A stretch of DNA of 16,095 nt from JAYZQT01 sp964412235 (GTDB lineage: Bacteria; Pseudomonadota; Alphaproteobacteria; MPNO01; UBA830), in assembly GCA_964412235.1 (NCBI GenBank), contig CAYPNT010000069.1:1-16095 (forward strand). The letters run 5' to 3'. Position 1 is the stretch's first letter, and each line of letters starts with the position of its first letter. Positions 1-6,814 of the stretch are shown piece by piece. The notes under the pieces were generated by a model that saw only the letters and a list, made by a program, of their open reading frames with translations, was not told the origin of the DNA and did not search any database. The position numbers were made by a program, and so were the translations under genes.

Positions 1-191
1 GGGATAACGCGAAAAAATATATTGAGGATGGTAATCATGGGGGTAAGGGCTCCGATGCACATGCGGCATCAGTAACAGGCGATACGGTCGGTGATCCCTA
101 TAAAGACACGGCGGGACCGGCGATAAACCCAATGATTAAGATCATCAATATTGTTGCGATCTTGCTGCTAGCTGTGGTTGGAACAACGTAA
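1..191 (+). CDS. hppA: Membrane-bound proton-translocating pyrophosphatase, C-terminal end (partial)
   Basis: Reading frame open from base 3 (the first two bases finish a preceding codon) to a TAA at 189-191, giving 62 C-terminal residues. The stretch GDTVGDPYKDTAGPAINP followed by a hydrophobic helix (IINIVAILLLAVVG) is the very conserved end of the H+-translocating inorganic pyrophosphatase, an inner-membrane pump that couples PPi hydrolysis to proton export. In the family the hydrophobic segment is the last transmembrane helix and the DPYKDTAGP part belongs to the cytoplasmic PPi-binding face. The rest of the roughly 650-700 residue protein lies outside the window. The gene ends converging on bamE. 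Confidence 0.93.
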   Translation, partial: DNAKKYIEDGNHGGKGSDAHAASVTGDTVGDPYKDTAGPAINPMIKIINIVAILLLAVVGTT

Positions 192-201
192 TTTGGTTAG
201 G

Positions 202-227
202 AAGCCTGAGAGTTTATTTTGGCTTTT
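202..227 (+). terminator. Possible weak terminator after hppA
   Basis: AAGCC (202-206) and GGCTT (221-225) can pair as a 5-bp stem with a 14-nt loop, and the distal arm runs into TTTT. It lies in the 52-bp gap between two convergent genes, where a terminator is expected. The stem is short and the loop large, so this is only a suggestion. Confidence 0.25.
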
Positions 228-243
228 GGAGGTTCCGTTTTGG

Positions 244-726
244 TTACCTTGCGCCATCCGCGCCTGATCCTTGGTTACCAAAACGCCCAATGTTTCCAAT
301 TAGTTGTTCCAAGATGGTTAATTCTTTGCCGCTCGTGGGAGTTTTCCGACGAACAATGTGGACGGCACGGCCATCTTCCTTGGAAAGCCGTTCAATTTTC
401 CGAACAATCCCTTTTTTATTAAAATGAATTATGAGTATATGACGACCTAGGAGTGTGGGGTTTAGAAATGCTCTTTGGCTAGCTTGAGAGCCCACATAGT
501 ACCATGTCTTGTTGTCGAACGTCGCAGCTACAGAGGGTGGTCCAAGCATTTTATTTACGTCTATTCGATTGGATTTCCCGACTTTAACGTTATTAACAAA
601 ATCGGGATTAGGAACATTACCGTGATTGTTTATTTCTGGAGCACACGCTCCACAAATTAAAATAATTATGCTTATGCATGTCGTGCATAAAGTTCTATGA
701 ATAACGCTCTCTTTCTTCCAGTTCAT
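244..726 (-). CDS. bamE: Outer membrane protein assembly factor BamE (SmpA/OmlA family) lipoprotein
   Basis: 160-residue protein starting at ATG 726-724. The N-terminus is a lipoprotein signal: basic start (KK), hydrophobic run to about residue 24, then CGAC with the lipidated cysteine likely Cys28 (the -3 position is Cys rather than Leu, slightly unusual). The mature part has the SmpA/OmlA pattern: HGNVPNPD, then VGKSNRIDVNKMLGPPSV, TFDNKTWYYVG near residues 70-78, and a C-terminal TPTSGKELTILEQLIGNIGRF block typical of alphaproteobacterial members. BamE is a periplasmic, outer-membrane-anchored part of the BAM complex that inserts beta-barrel proteins. It is divergent from the bc1 chaperone gene, with a 116-bp gap that should hold both promoters. 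Confidence 0.9.
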   Translation of the reverse strand: MNWKKESVIHRTLCTTCISIIILICGACAPEINNHGNVPNPDFVNNVKVGKSNRIDVNKMLGPPSVAATFDNKTWYYVGSQASQRAFLNPTLLGRHILIIHFNKKGIVRKIERLSKEDGRAVHIVRRKTPTSGKELTILEQLIGNIGRFGNQGSGADGAR

Positions 727-842
727 TTGACCATCATGACGCTAAAGATTACCTATTAGATGAACCAACCCTTTTTAACGATTGTAAAACTGACGTTATG
801 TTTAACGACTGTCAAATACGTACCAGGGTCTAGCTTTAAACC

Positions 843-1373
843 ATGATAAAAGGAATGTTAGCGCGCGCGGGGGGGCACCAAATGGTGGACGACATATATA
901 ATCTGATTGTTCAGAAGGCACGTGATCCAAAGTTTTATACAGACCTCTCTGTTCCCGACACAATAGACGGACGATTCGAGATGATTTCTCTACACGCATT
1001 CCTGGTGTTGCGGCGTTTGCGCCGATCGTCAAAGGGTGCCAGTCAATTAAGTCAGGCCCTGTTTGATTATATGTTTGAAGACATGGACCTTTCTTTGCGG
1101 GAGATGGGCGCTGGTGATATGGGTGTAGGAAAACGTGTTAAAGCTATGATTCAGGGTTTTTACGGACGGGTGGCATCTTATGAGGAAGGATTAAGAGACG
1201 GTGTGCAAACTCTTGAGGCCGCTTTGATGCGTAACGTTTATGGCACCGTTAATGGTTCAGACGTTCCGGTGGAACTACTTGCGGAGTATGTCGTCAAACA
1301 GAATGAACGCCTACAGGCATTGGAGTTAGTGGATGTCGAAAGTGCACAATTTGATTTTGGTGTACTCCCGTGA
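843..1373 (+). CDS. Ubiquinol-cytochrome c chaperone (Cbp3/UQCC1 family)
   Basis: 176 residues from ATG 843. The conserved core of the family is present: VPDTIDGRFEMISLHAFLV at about residues 37-55, the basic RRLRR, then FEDMDLSLREMGAGDMGVGK near 78-97 and FYGR at 106-109. Related proteins (yeast Cbp3, human UQCC1) help assemble the cytochrome bc1 complex, acting on cytochrome b; a matching role in the bacterial membrane respiratory chain is inferred. The start is uncertain: in-frame ATGs at 855 and 882 would remove a poorly conserved N-terminus. Its last bases overlap the next gene by 4 (GTGA), so the two are translationally coupled. Confidence 0.88.
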   Translation: MIKGMLARAGGHQMVDDIYNLIVQKARDPKFYTDLSVPDTIDGRFEMISLHAFLVLRRLRRSSKGASQLSQALFDYMFEDMDLSLREMGAGDMGVGKRVKAMIQGFYGRVASYEEGLRDGVQTLEAALMRNVYGTVNGSDVPVELLAEYVVKQNERLQALELVDVESAQFDFGVLP

Positions 1374-1936
1374 CTGTGGAAGAGCAATCCTCCGCTGAAT
1401 TTAGTCGGGTCGTTGATCTAAATTCGTTTAAAAATAAACCTCTGTCTTTGTCGCTACAGGCGGACCAATCTGAGTTAAGTCACCTCGCGAAAAGATTTGA
1501 TATTATTTCGATTGCGGCCCTTAGCGCAAATATTTCATTGAATTGGTTGGATGTTGGAAAAGTTCTTTTAGTGCGAGGGTCCTTTTCAGCCTCGGTTCTA
1601 CAGCAATGTGTGGTCACGTTGGAACCTGTCGAAGAAGAGATCAATGAGGAGATAAATTTGACTTTTGCGCGTGACCCGGAAACACCTATAGAGGTAATTG
1701 AGTTGGATGACTCTGAAATGTTAATAGGAGACATAATAGATATAGGGGAGGTTATAGCTGAAGAGTTCTCCTTATCACTCAATCCTTATCCACGAAGCCT
1801 CAACCTGGATAAAAGCGAGATAAAACTTGGCCCAGGTGCTACATCGGTACGCGAAAACAACCAAAATACTGTACTTCCTGCTGAAAACCCTTGGTCAGCT
1901 CTTGCCAAACTCAGACCAAAATTAAAAAAGAGATAA
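1370..1936 (+). CDS. yceD: YceD family protein (DUF177), large-subunit rRNA accumulation factor
   Basis: 188 residues from a GTG at 1370 that overlaps the stop of the bc1 chaperone gene (GTGA, 1370-1373). A second GTG at 1376 is an alternative start. The diagnostic motif is CVVTLEPVEEEI near residues 81-92, matching the C-x-x-T-L-E-P block of the family, followed by an acidic segment (ELDDSEMLIGDIIDIGEVIA) and a conserved SLSLNPYPR. YceD is encoded directly upstream of rpmF in most bacteria and is required for 23S rRNA accumulation; rpmF follows here after 82 bp. The family is well supported but its biochemical mechanism is little known. Confidence 0.88.
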   Translation: MTVEEQSSAEFSRVVDLNSFKNKPLSLSLQADQSELSHLAKRFDIISIAALSANISLNWLDVGKVLLVRGSFSASVLQQCVVTLEPVEEEINEEINLTFARDPETPIEVIELDDSEMLIGDIIDIGEVIAEEFSLSLNPYPRSLNLDKSEIKLGPGATSVRENNQNTVLPAENPWSALAKLRPKLKKR

Positions 1937-1960
1937 AGTACTAGTTGCCCCAAGAGCCAG

Positions 1961-1975
1961 GATAGAATATCTATC
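1961..1975 (+). repeat. Perfect 6-bp inverted repeat in the rpmF leader
   Basis: GATAGA-ATA-TCTATC forms a hairpin with a 3-nt loop between yceD and rpmF, 43 nt upstream of the rpmF start. There is no T-tract right after it, so it is not a classical terminator. It could be an RNA processing or stability element, or chance. Confidence 0.3.
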
Positions 1976-2018
1976 TCCACCCAATAGGGGTTTTGTGTAC
2001 GTTTTAGATAGGGCGGTT

Positions 2019-2201
2019 ATGGCTGTTCCAAAGAATAAGATTTCCAAATCGAAGCGCAATATGCGTCGCGCGCACGATGCGTTGCGTCCAAATTCGAGCA
2101 GTGAATGTCCGAACTGTGGAGAATTGAAGCGTCCGCACCACGTGTGCGGCTCATGTGGCTTCTACGACGGGCGTGAGTTGCTGGAGATCGCGGAAACCTG
2201 A
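2019..2201 (+). CDS. rpmF: 50S ribosomal protein L32
   Basis: 60 residues from ATG 2019, the normal length for L32. The frame is open upstream to a GTG at 1995, but L32 proteins begin MAVPK(N/R)K, so the ATG is the real start. The N-terminal part is strongly basic (KNKISKSKRNMRRAHDA), and the C-terminal part has a four-cysteine zinc ribbon: Cys30, Cys33, Cys43 and Cys46 (CPNC ... CGSC). L32 sits on the large ribosomal subunit. This is the zinc-containing version; many bacteria also have a paralogue without cysteines. The yceD-rpmF-plsX-fabH order is the classical arrangement. Confidence 0.97.
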   Translation: MAVPKNKISKSKRNMRRAHDALRPNSSSECPNCGELKRPHHVCGSCGFYDGRELLEIAET

Positions 2202-2227
2202 TTTATTCAGTAGGATAGGGACCCAAA

Positions 2228-3274
2228 TTGACTGTTCCTCTCACAATTGCTTTAGATGCGATGGGTGGCGATCACGCTCCAGGCATCGTCGTCAAAGGAG
2301 CAGACCTCGCGCGCCGGCGCTTTCCAGGTATAAAATTCCAGATGTTTGGTGACAAGGAACAACTTTCTGCGATGATGAAGCGACGAAAACGCCTTCATGC
2401 AATCACACAAATTACCCATACCACTGATACAATAAGCAATGATATGAAACTATCGTCTGCCCTTCGCAAGGGTAAAAAGTCTAGTATGCAACTGGCAATT
2501 AACATGGTTCGTGACGGAGAAGCTGCCGGTGTTGTGTCTGCCGGAAATACTGGTGTACTTATGGCGATGGCGAAATTAGCCCTTCGTACCATGCCGGGTA
2601 TAGATCGTCCCGCGATTGCGGCAATCTTTCCAACTATAAGGGGCGAGAGCGTCATGTTGGACCTGGGTGCCAATGTAGAGTGTAATTGGAAGAATTTGGT
2701 TCAATTTACCATTATGGGTGACGTATTCGCGCGGACCGTGCTTGGCATAGTAAAGCCGTCATGTGCGTTGCTTAACGTTGGTTCAGAAGAAAGCAAGGGG
2801 CATGGAGAGATACAGCAGGCCTCATCATATCTAAAGCAAAAGACGGGTACGATAGATTTTTATGGTTTCGTTGAAGGTGATGATATTGCTGCGGGGACCA
2901 CGGACGTTGTCGTTTCAGACGGCTTTACAGGCAATATTGCGTTAAAAACGACTGAAGGTACGGCACGACTAATAAAAGAATTTTTAGGTGATGCATTCCG
3001 CAGTTCAATGTCCTCAAGGATTGGCTTTTTACTTGCGCGTAGAGGTTTGCGAAAGATGCGCGACAGAATCGATCCACGTCGGTACAATGGTGCGGTGTTT
3101 CTCGGGTTGACCGGTATCGCGGTTAAGAGCCACGGTGGCGCCGATGCGTTCGGTTTTGCAAATGCCATTGGGGTAGCCGTTGATATGGCAGCAAATGGTT
3201 TTGGTGAAAAGATAACCGCGGACATAAGTGCTGTTGTCGATGTTGACGCCGCCCAGTTGGAAGCAGCCTCTTAA
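2228..3274 (+). CDS. plsX: Phosphate acyltransferase PlsX
   Basis: 348 residues, starting at TTG 2228 with a purine-rich ribosome-binding stretch (AGGATAGGGA) just upstream. The protein begins TVPLTIALDAMGGDHAPGIV, the hallmark N-terminus of PlsX, which supports the TTG. Other family blocks: SAGNTGVLMAMAKLAL, LDLGANVECNWKNLVQF, LLNVGSEESKGH, VSDGFTGNIALKT and KSHGGADAFGFANAI near the end. PlsX converts acyl-ACP and phosphate to acyl-phosphate, the donor for PlsY in phospholipid synthesis, and acts at the inner face of the cytoplasmic membrane. fabH follows only 2 nt after the stop, so the two are very likely co-translated. Confidence 0.97.
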   Translation: MTVPLTIALDAMGGDHAPGIVVKGADLARRRFPGIKFQMFGDKEQLSAMMKRRKRLHAITQITHTTDTISNDMKLSSALRKGKKSSMQLAINMVRDGEAAGVVSAGNTGVLMAMAKLALRTMPGIDRPAIAAIFPTIRGESVMLDLGANVECNWKNLVQFTIMGDVFARTVLGIVKPSCALLNVGSEESKGHGEIQQASSYLKQKTGTIDFYGFVEGDDIAAGTTDVVVSDGFTGNIALKTTEGTARLIKEFLGDAFRSSMSSRIGFLLARRGLRKMRDRIDPRRYNGAVFLGLTGIAVKSHGGADAFGFANAIGVAVDMAANGFGEKITADISAVVDVDAAQLEAAS

Positions 3275-3276
3275 TA

Positions 3277-4251
3277 ATGGGCAGGAGGTCGATTATCTCT
3301 GCGTCAGGCTCCTATCTGCCAGACCGTATATTGACAAATGATGAACTTGCGAAGCAAATTGATACGTCGGATAATTGGATTATCCAACGCACTGGCATAA
3401 AGACGCGACACATCGCCGAAGATGGTGAAAAGACATCTGACTTAGCACTGGCGGCGGCGGTTGATGCGTTAGGATCGGCTATGATCAATCCATCGGATGT
3501 GGATATGATTATCGTCGCCACCGCTACACCCGACGAAACTTTTCCAGCTACTGCTACTGCAGTTCAACAGGGCCTCGGCATGATTAAAGGGGCGGCCTTT
3601 GATTTGCAGGCTGTTTGCTCCGGTTTTGTATATGCAATTAACGTCGCGGATAACTTCATCAGACTTTCACAGGCCGACACGGTTTTGGTTATTGGCGCCG
3701 AGACATTCTCACGTATACTTGATTGGGAAGATAGAGGCACCTGCGTTCTATTCGGCGATGGTGCGGGTGCTGTTGTGCTAACTGCTGGAGAAGGTAAAGG
3801 AAACAGCAGTGATCGAGGCATTTTGTCCAGTTGTTTGCACTCCGACGGCAGGTATCACGACTTACTGTACGTAGATGGTGGCCCATCTTCTACACAAACA
3901 GTGGGCCACCTTCGCATGGAAGGTCCAGAAGTTTTTAGACATGCAGTGAAAAACCTTTCTAGCGTTATTAGTGAGGCATTAGAAGCTGCAGATATTGAGT
4001 CCAATAAGGTCGACTGGTTAGTGCCACACCAAGCTAATAAACGTATTATTTCTTCTACAGCTAAAAAACTCAAAGTGTCTGAAGATAAAATTGTTATCAC
4101 TGTTGATCATCACGCGAACACATCCGCAGCGTCTATACCACTAGCGCTAAATGAGGCGGTCAAGGATGGACGAATCAAACGCGGACATATAATTGTAATG
4201 GAAGCGATGGGCGCTGGATTTACGTGGGGTGCGAACGTAGTTCGTTGGTAA
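3277..4251 (+). CDS. fabH: Beta-ketoacyl-ACP synthase III
   Basis: 324 residues from ATG 3277. The full catalytic triad of KAS III is visible: Cys114 in QAVCSGFVYA, His251 in VPHQANKRII, and Asn281 in HHANTSAASIP. Further family blocks are WIIQRTGIKTRHIA, FGDGAGAVVL and the C-terminal MEAMGAGFTWGANVVRW. The enzyme condenses acetyl-CoA (or another short acyl-CoA) with malonyl-ACP to start fatty-acid elongation in the cytoplasm. It lies directly after plsX in the usual operon, linking fatty-acid initiation to phospholipid synthesis. Nothing unusual in the active site. Confidence 0.97.
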   Translation: MGRRSIISASGSYLPDRILTNDELAKQIDTSDNWIIQRTGIKTRHIAEDGEKTSDLALAAAVDALGSAMINPSDVDMIIVATATPDETFPATATAVQQGLGMIKGAAFDLQAVCSGFVYAINVADNFIRLSQADTVLVIGAETFSRILDWEDRGTCVLFGDGAGAVVLTAGEGKGNSSDRGILSSCLHSDGRYHDLLYVDGGPSSTQTVGHLRMEGPEVFRHAVKNLSSVISEALEAADIESNKVDWLVPHQANKRIISSTAKKLKVSEDKIVITVDHHANTSAASIPLALNEAVKDGRIKRGHIIVMEAMGAGFTWGANVVRW

Positions 4252-4268
4252 AAGTTTATTCAGTCACA

Positions 4269-4285
4269 AGGATGAAAAACATCCT
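4269..4285 (+). repeat. Perfect 6-bp hairpin between fabH and ihfA
   Basis: AGGATG-AAAAA-CATCCT can fold into a 6-bp stem with a 5-A loop, 18 nt after the fabH stop. No uridine tract follows directly, so if it acts it would be an RNA stability/processing site or a weak attenuator rather than a strong terminator. Confidence 0.35.
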
Positions 4286-4343
4286 CTATCCTGTTGATAT
4301 TGACTACGTTCTTTTCAAGGTCTACCGTCTTTCTAACGATAAT

Positions 4344-4350
4344 AAGGGGG
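4344..4350 (+). promoter_or_regulatory. Ribosome-binding site fixing the ihfA start
   Basis: AAGGGGG lies 6 nt before ATG 4357. It selects this start over the upstream in-frame codon at 4294. Confidence 0.7.
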
Positions 4351-4356
4351 CATGAA

Positions 4357-4770
4357 ATGGCCGAAAAAACGGTCACACGGGCGGACCTTAGTGAAGCAGT
4401 TTATCAGGAAGTCGGACTTTCAAGAAACGAATCTTCGGAGTTGGTGGAATCTGTTTTAACGGAAATATCGGCCTCGCTTGTTCTTGGTGATACGGTAAAA
4501 ATTTCCTCTTTTGGAAGCTTTTCGGTACGCCAGAAAGGCAAACGGGTCGGGCGAAATCCCAAAACTGGTGAGGAAGTACCTATCCAGCCGAGACGTGTTC
4601 TAATATTTCGAGCATCGAATGTGCTGAAAAGTTTGATAAATGGTATAAATGAAGGACGGACACGTACCGATCGAGAAGATTTGGTTCGGTCGAGTCTAGA
4701 CGTTACCGGGAGGCCGGATACAGAGACATTTGAGCCGTTTGGGGATTCTAACTATCGACCAGGGCGCTGA
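4357..4770 (+). CDS. ihfA: Integration host factor subunit alpha, with an extended C-terminus
   Basis: 137 residues from ATG 4357, which has a strong Shine-Dalgarno (AAGGGGG, 4344-4350) 6 nt upstream. An upstream in-frame extension from 4294 lacks family similarity. HU/IHF features: KTVTRADLSEAVYQEVGLSR at the N-terminus, ISSFGSFSVR at 49-58, and the DNA-intercalating arm GRNPKTGEEVPI at 65-76 with Pro68. IHF-alpha pairs with IHF-beta to bend DNA for recombination, replication and promoter control. IHF-alpha is normally about 100 residues; here about 35 extra polar residues follow KSLINGINEG with no recognised domain. The MerR gene begins 3 nt after the stop. Confidence 0.93.
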   Translation: MAEKTVTRADLSEAVYQEVGLSRNESSELVESVLTEISASLVLGDTVKISSFGSFSVRQKGKRVGRNPKTGEEVPIQPRRVLIFRASNVLKSLINGINEGRTRTDREDLVRSSLDVTGRPDTETFEPFGDSNYRPGR

Positions 4771-4773
4771 TGG

Positions 4774-5232
4774 ATGGGTAAAATGGCTGAACGCGGAGGC
4801 GCGCGGGGTCCCTTGAGAAAATCGGCAGCTGCATTTCGGACAATTAGTGAAGCTTCTAGAGAGTTAGATATTCCAGCTCATGTGTTGCGGTTCTGGGAAA
4901 GTAAATTTTCCCAAGTAAGCCCAGTAAAACGCGCTGGTGGACGGAGGTACTACCGAAGAGAAGACATAGTTCTGCTCGGTCGTATAAGGGACCTTCTTTA
5001 TATTGATGGGTACACGATAAAGGGAGTTCAAAAACTTTTTCGAGAGCACGGCGCACCAAAACTCAAGTTAGACGAACCGGAAATCGCACCGGCCAGTGCT
5101 AGTACCAAAACTAGCAATATGATTGAAAAGGGGACTATGTCCTTGAAAAAAAGTGAAGAAAGAGAAGAGTTAAAAACAATATTGGACGAATTAGAACATA
5201 TCCGCGCAATACTGAGAAAGGAAAAAATCTAA
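4774..5232 (+). CDS. MerR-type helix-turn-helix transcriptional regulator
   Basis: 152 residues from ATG 4774 (ATG 4783 is possible). The MerR-type DNA-binding head is clear at residues 21-92: FRTISEASRELDIPAHVLRF, WESKF, GGRRYYRREDI and LLYIDGYTIKGVQKLFREHG. The tail is variable, ending in a charged, probably coiled-coil segment (EEREELKTILDELEHIRAIL). No metal-binding cysteines are seen, so it is not a typical metal sensor. Its position directly behind ihfA is conserved in alphaproteobacteria, where this regulator is essentially a housekeeping neighbour whose regulon is poorly known. Co-transcription with ihfA is likely because of the 3-nt spacing. Confidence 0.88.
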   Translation: MGKMAERGGARGPLRKSAAAFRTISEASRELDIPAHVLRFWESKFSQVSPVKRAGGRRYYRREDIVLLGRIRDLLYIDGYTIKGVQKLFREHGAPKLKLDEPEIAPASASTKTSNMIEKGTMSLKKSEEREELKTILDELEHIRAILRKEKI

Positions 5233-5293
5233 ATTTAGCTATTTATTAATTGGGCTACTTACAGTTCCACCTCTGTCTCACCAGACGGGAAGC

Positions 5294-5641
5294 CTACTTC
5301 TGCACTGCTTGGCACATGATTTCTACTAATGTTCCCGGCGTCAGAGTGACGCCTACACAGGCTCGTGCTGGTGGAGTGTGCGATCCCATCCATTCCATCC
5401 AAGCCTGGTTCATCTCGTCCTTCAAGTTCATATCAGAAACATAGACGACCGCATTCATTATCATTGTCTTATCGGATCCGGCAGTGTCTAAAATAGCGTC
5501 AATTTTCGATAGCACCTCGGCCGTCTGCTCCCGCATCCCGACAGACCGATCGTCGGCCACGATACCTGACATACTAATAAACCCGTTATTTATGACGGCA
5601 CGGCTATTCCAGTCTCCGGGTTCAATGTGTGTGAGTGTCAT
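5294..5641 (-). CDS. RidA family (YjgF/YER057c/UK114) protein, probable enamine/imine deaminase
   Basis: 115 residues from ATG 5641-5639, with AGAGG about 9 nt upstream. The fold signatures are present: NGFISMSGIVAD near residues 19-30, QTAEVLSKIDAIL, and the C-terminal PPARACVGVTLTPGTLVEI. Arg93, Cys95 and Glu107 align by motif with Arg105, Cys107 and Glu120 of E. coli RidA; the arginine is needed for deamination of reactive enamines/imines to keto acids plus ammonia. The housekeeping RidA is usually about 128 residues, so this shorter, divergent copy may be a pathway-specific member. It is last in a - strand run behind the MetE-like gene (31-bp gap). Confidence 0.85.
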   Translation of the reverse strand: MTLTHIEPGDWNSRAVINNGFISMSGIVADDRSVGMREQTAEVLSKIDAILDTAGSDKTMIMNAVVYVSDMNLKDEMNQAWMEWMGSHTPPARACVGVTLTPGTLVEIMCQAVQK

Positions 5642-5672
5642 ATAAAAAACCTCTTATCTACTGCGTCTTTAG

Positions 5673-6710
5673 TTAACTATTATCTGCCACATTAGCATGA
5701 ATTTCTAATAATGTGGGGATTGTTTCCTTAGGCCGGCGCCCAAAGCCGCACTCGGTTGCAACGCCAAATTTAGACACAAAACTTTTTGCTGTTTGGAGTC
5801 GTTTTTGAGTTCCTTTGACGCCGTCAGTGTAGTGTATAAGGCCAAGATAAAGTTCAGTTTTGGGGTTGAGGTTCAAATTCTTGAGTGGTCTAAAATAATC
5901 TCGATCGTCTCGCTCACGGGGAACCGGCATGTGTACCCAATTTAAGATCCTTGATGTACCGTCTGAAAGTGCGTTCGCAAATGACACACATGTTGCAAGG
6001 TTTTGTGGTTCAAGTATGTGTTGATGGCCAGGATCACCATAGCATAAATGAATTCCAACTTCAGTATTATTAGGCACCCAACTAAGATGACGGCAGATCC
6101 GATTAATTGAACCGGTGAATATATTCTCGTAGTGAAGTGGTAGGCCGCCTCCGTCGTGAGCAACCACTTCGAAGCATATATCCCACTGGATTGAGAGTTC
6201 GTCTGCGGGTATGTGGGAGGTAATGTCCTCAACTTCTCCCTTTATTGAATTTTCTACCGCGGTTTCGATCTTAGACCTCGATTCCATTTCAACAAAACCC
6301 GTCATCGCGGCTACCGACGTTGGCAGTGAGACCTGAAATCGCGTGGTTGCAGGAACCACACCAGCCGTTTTTAGGGTTTTGAAAGTTTTATAGGAGGCGA
6401 TGGCATGCTTTGCATACCCAAACCGGCCCATGTTAACATCCTGCTCCTTTAACCCGCGGGCCAAACAATAAAATATACGGGTTTGGGAGTCCTTATAGCC
6501 CGCTAACTTTTTGTTTGGATTGCTCATTTCAAATTGTTGATTTGCCTTATAAACACTATCGAGCCATCGGACCCAGTAGTGGCGTTCACCGGTTTCACCG
6601 TCAGGGTAACGTTTTGCCCTTTCCCCGATCGTCTTACTAAGAGAACGAAAAACCTTATCTTCGTTTTCCAACCCAATGCTTCCGGTAAAAAGAATATCAC
6701 GGCGAGTCAT
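5673..6710 (-). CDS. UROD/MetE-like fold protein, uncharacterised
   Basis: 345 residues from ATG 6710-6708, with AAGGA about 10 nt upstream. I do not know an assigned function. The N-terminus (LFTGSIGLENEDKVFRSL, then YPDGETGERHYWVRWL at 35-50) matches a family usually left hypothetical but placed in the UROD/MetE TIM-barrel superfamily. Within the barrel, GIHLCYGDPGHQH (219-231) resembles the H-x-C zinc-ligand strand of cobalamin-independent methionine synthase, and ATECGFGRRP (318-327, Cys321) resembles its last zinc cysteine. His221, Cys223 and Cys321 could therefore form a zinc site used for thiol activation or methyl transfer. The N-terminal half of full-length MetE is absent. It lies between the DUF1989 and RidA genes, suggesting one pathway. 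Confidence 0.65.
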   Translation of the reverse strand: MTRRDILFTGSIGLENEDKVFRSLSKTIGERAKRYPDGETGERHYWVRWLDSVYKANQQFEMSNPNKKLAGYKDSQTRIFYCLARGLKEQDVNMGRFGYAKHAIASYKTFKTLKTAGVVPATTRFQVSLPTSVAAMTGFVEMESRSKIETAVENSIKGEVEDITSHIPADELSIQWDICFEVVAHDGGGLPLHYENIFTGSINRICRHLSWVPNNTEVGIHLCYGDPGHQHILEPQNLATCVSFANALSDGTSRILNWVHMPVPRERDDRDYFRPLKNLNLNPKTELYLGLIHYTDGVKGTQKRLQTAKSFVSKFGVATECGFGRRPKETIPTLLEIHANVADNS

Positions 6711-6724
6711 TCTAAAACGGTTCC

Positions 6725-6747
6725 TTAAAAAAAGTTGTACTTTTTAA
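6725..6747 (-). repeat. AT-rich hairpin next to the MetE-like gene's ribosome-binding site
   Basis: On the - strand TTAAAAAGT and ACTTTTTTTAA can pair around a 3-nt ACA loop, with two unpaired bases in the longer arm. The distal arm runs directly into AAGGA, the Shine-Dalgarno of the MetE-like gene. It could be a weak attenuator or influence translation of that gene relative to DUF1989. Confidence 0.35.
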
Positions 6748-6814
6748 ACATATTCGGAACAACAACAAAGGTGAGCATTGTGAATTGTCCACTAAAAATT
6801 CTTTAACTTCGACT

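Noticed and set aside
5250..5290. tRNA-like 3' end (ACAG-loop-CTGT followed by CTCACCA) just after the MerR gene
   Set aside because: The stem has only 4 bp, the loop lacks the GTTCRA consensus, and no D-arm, anticodon arm or matching 5' acceptor strand lies upstream.
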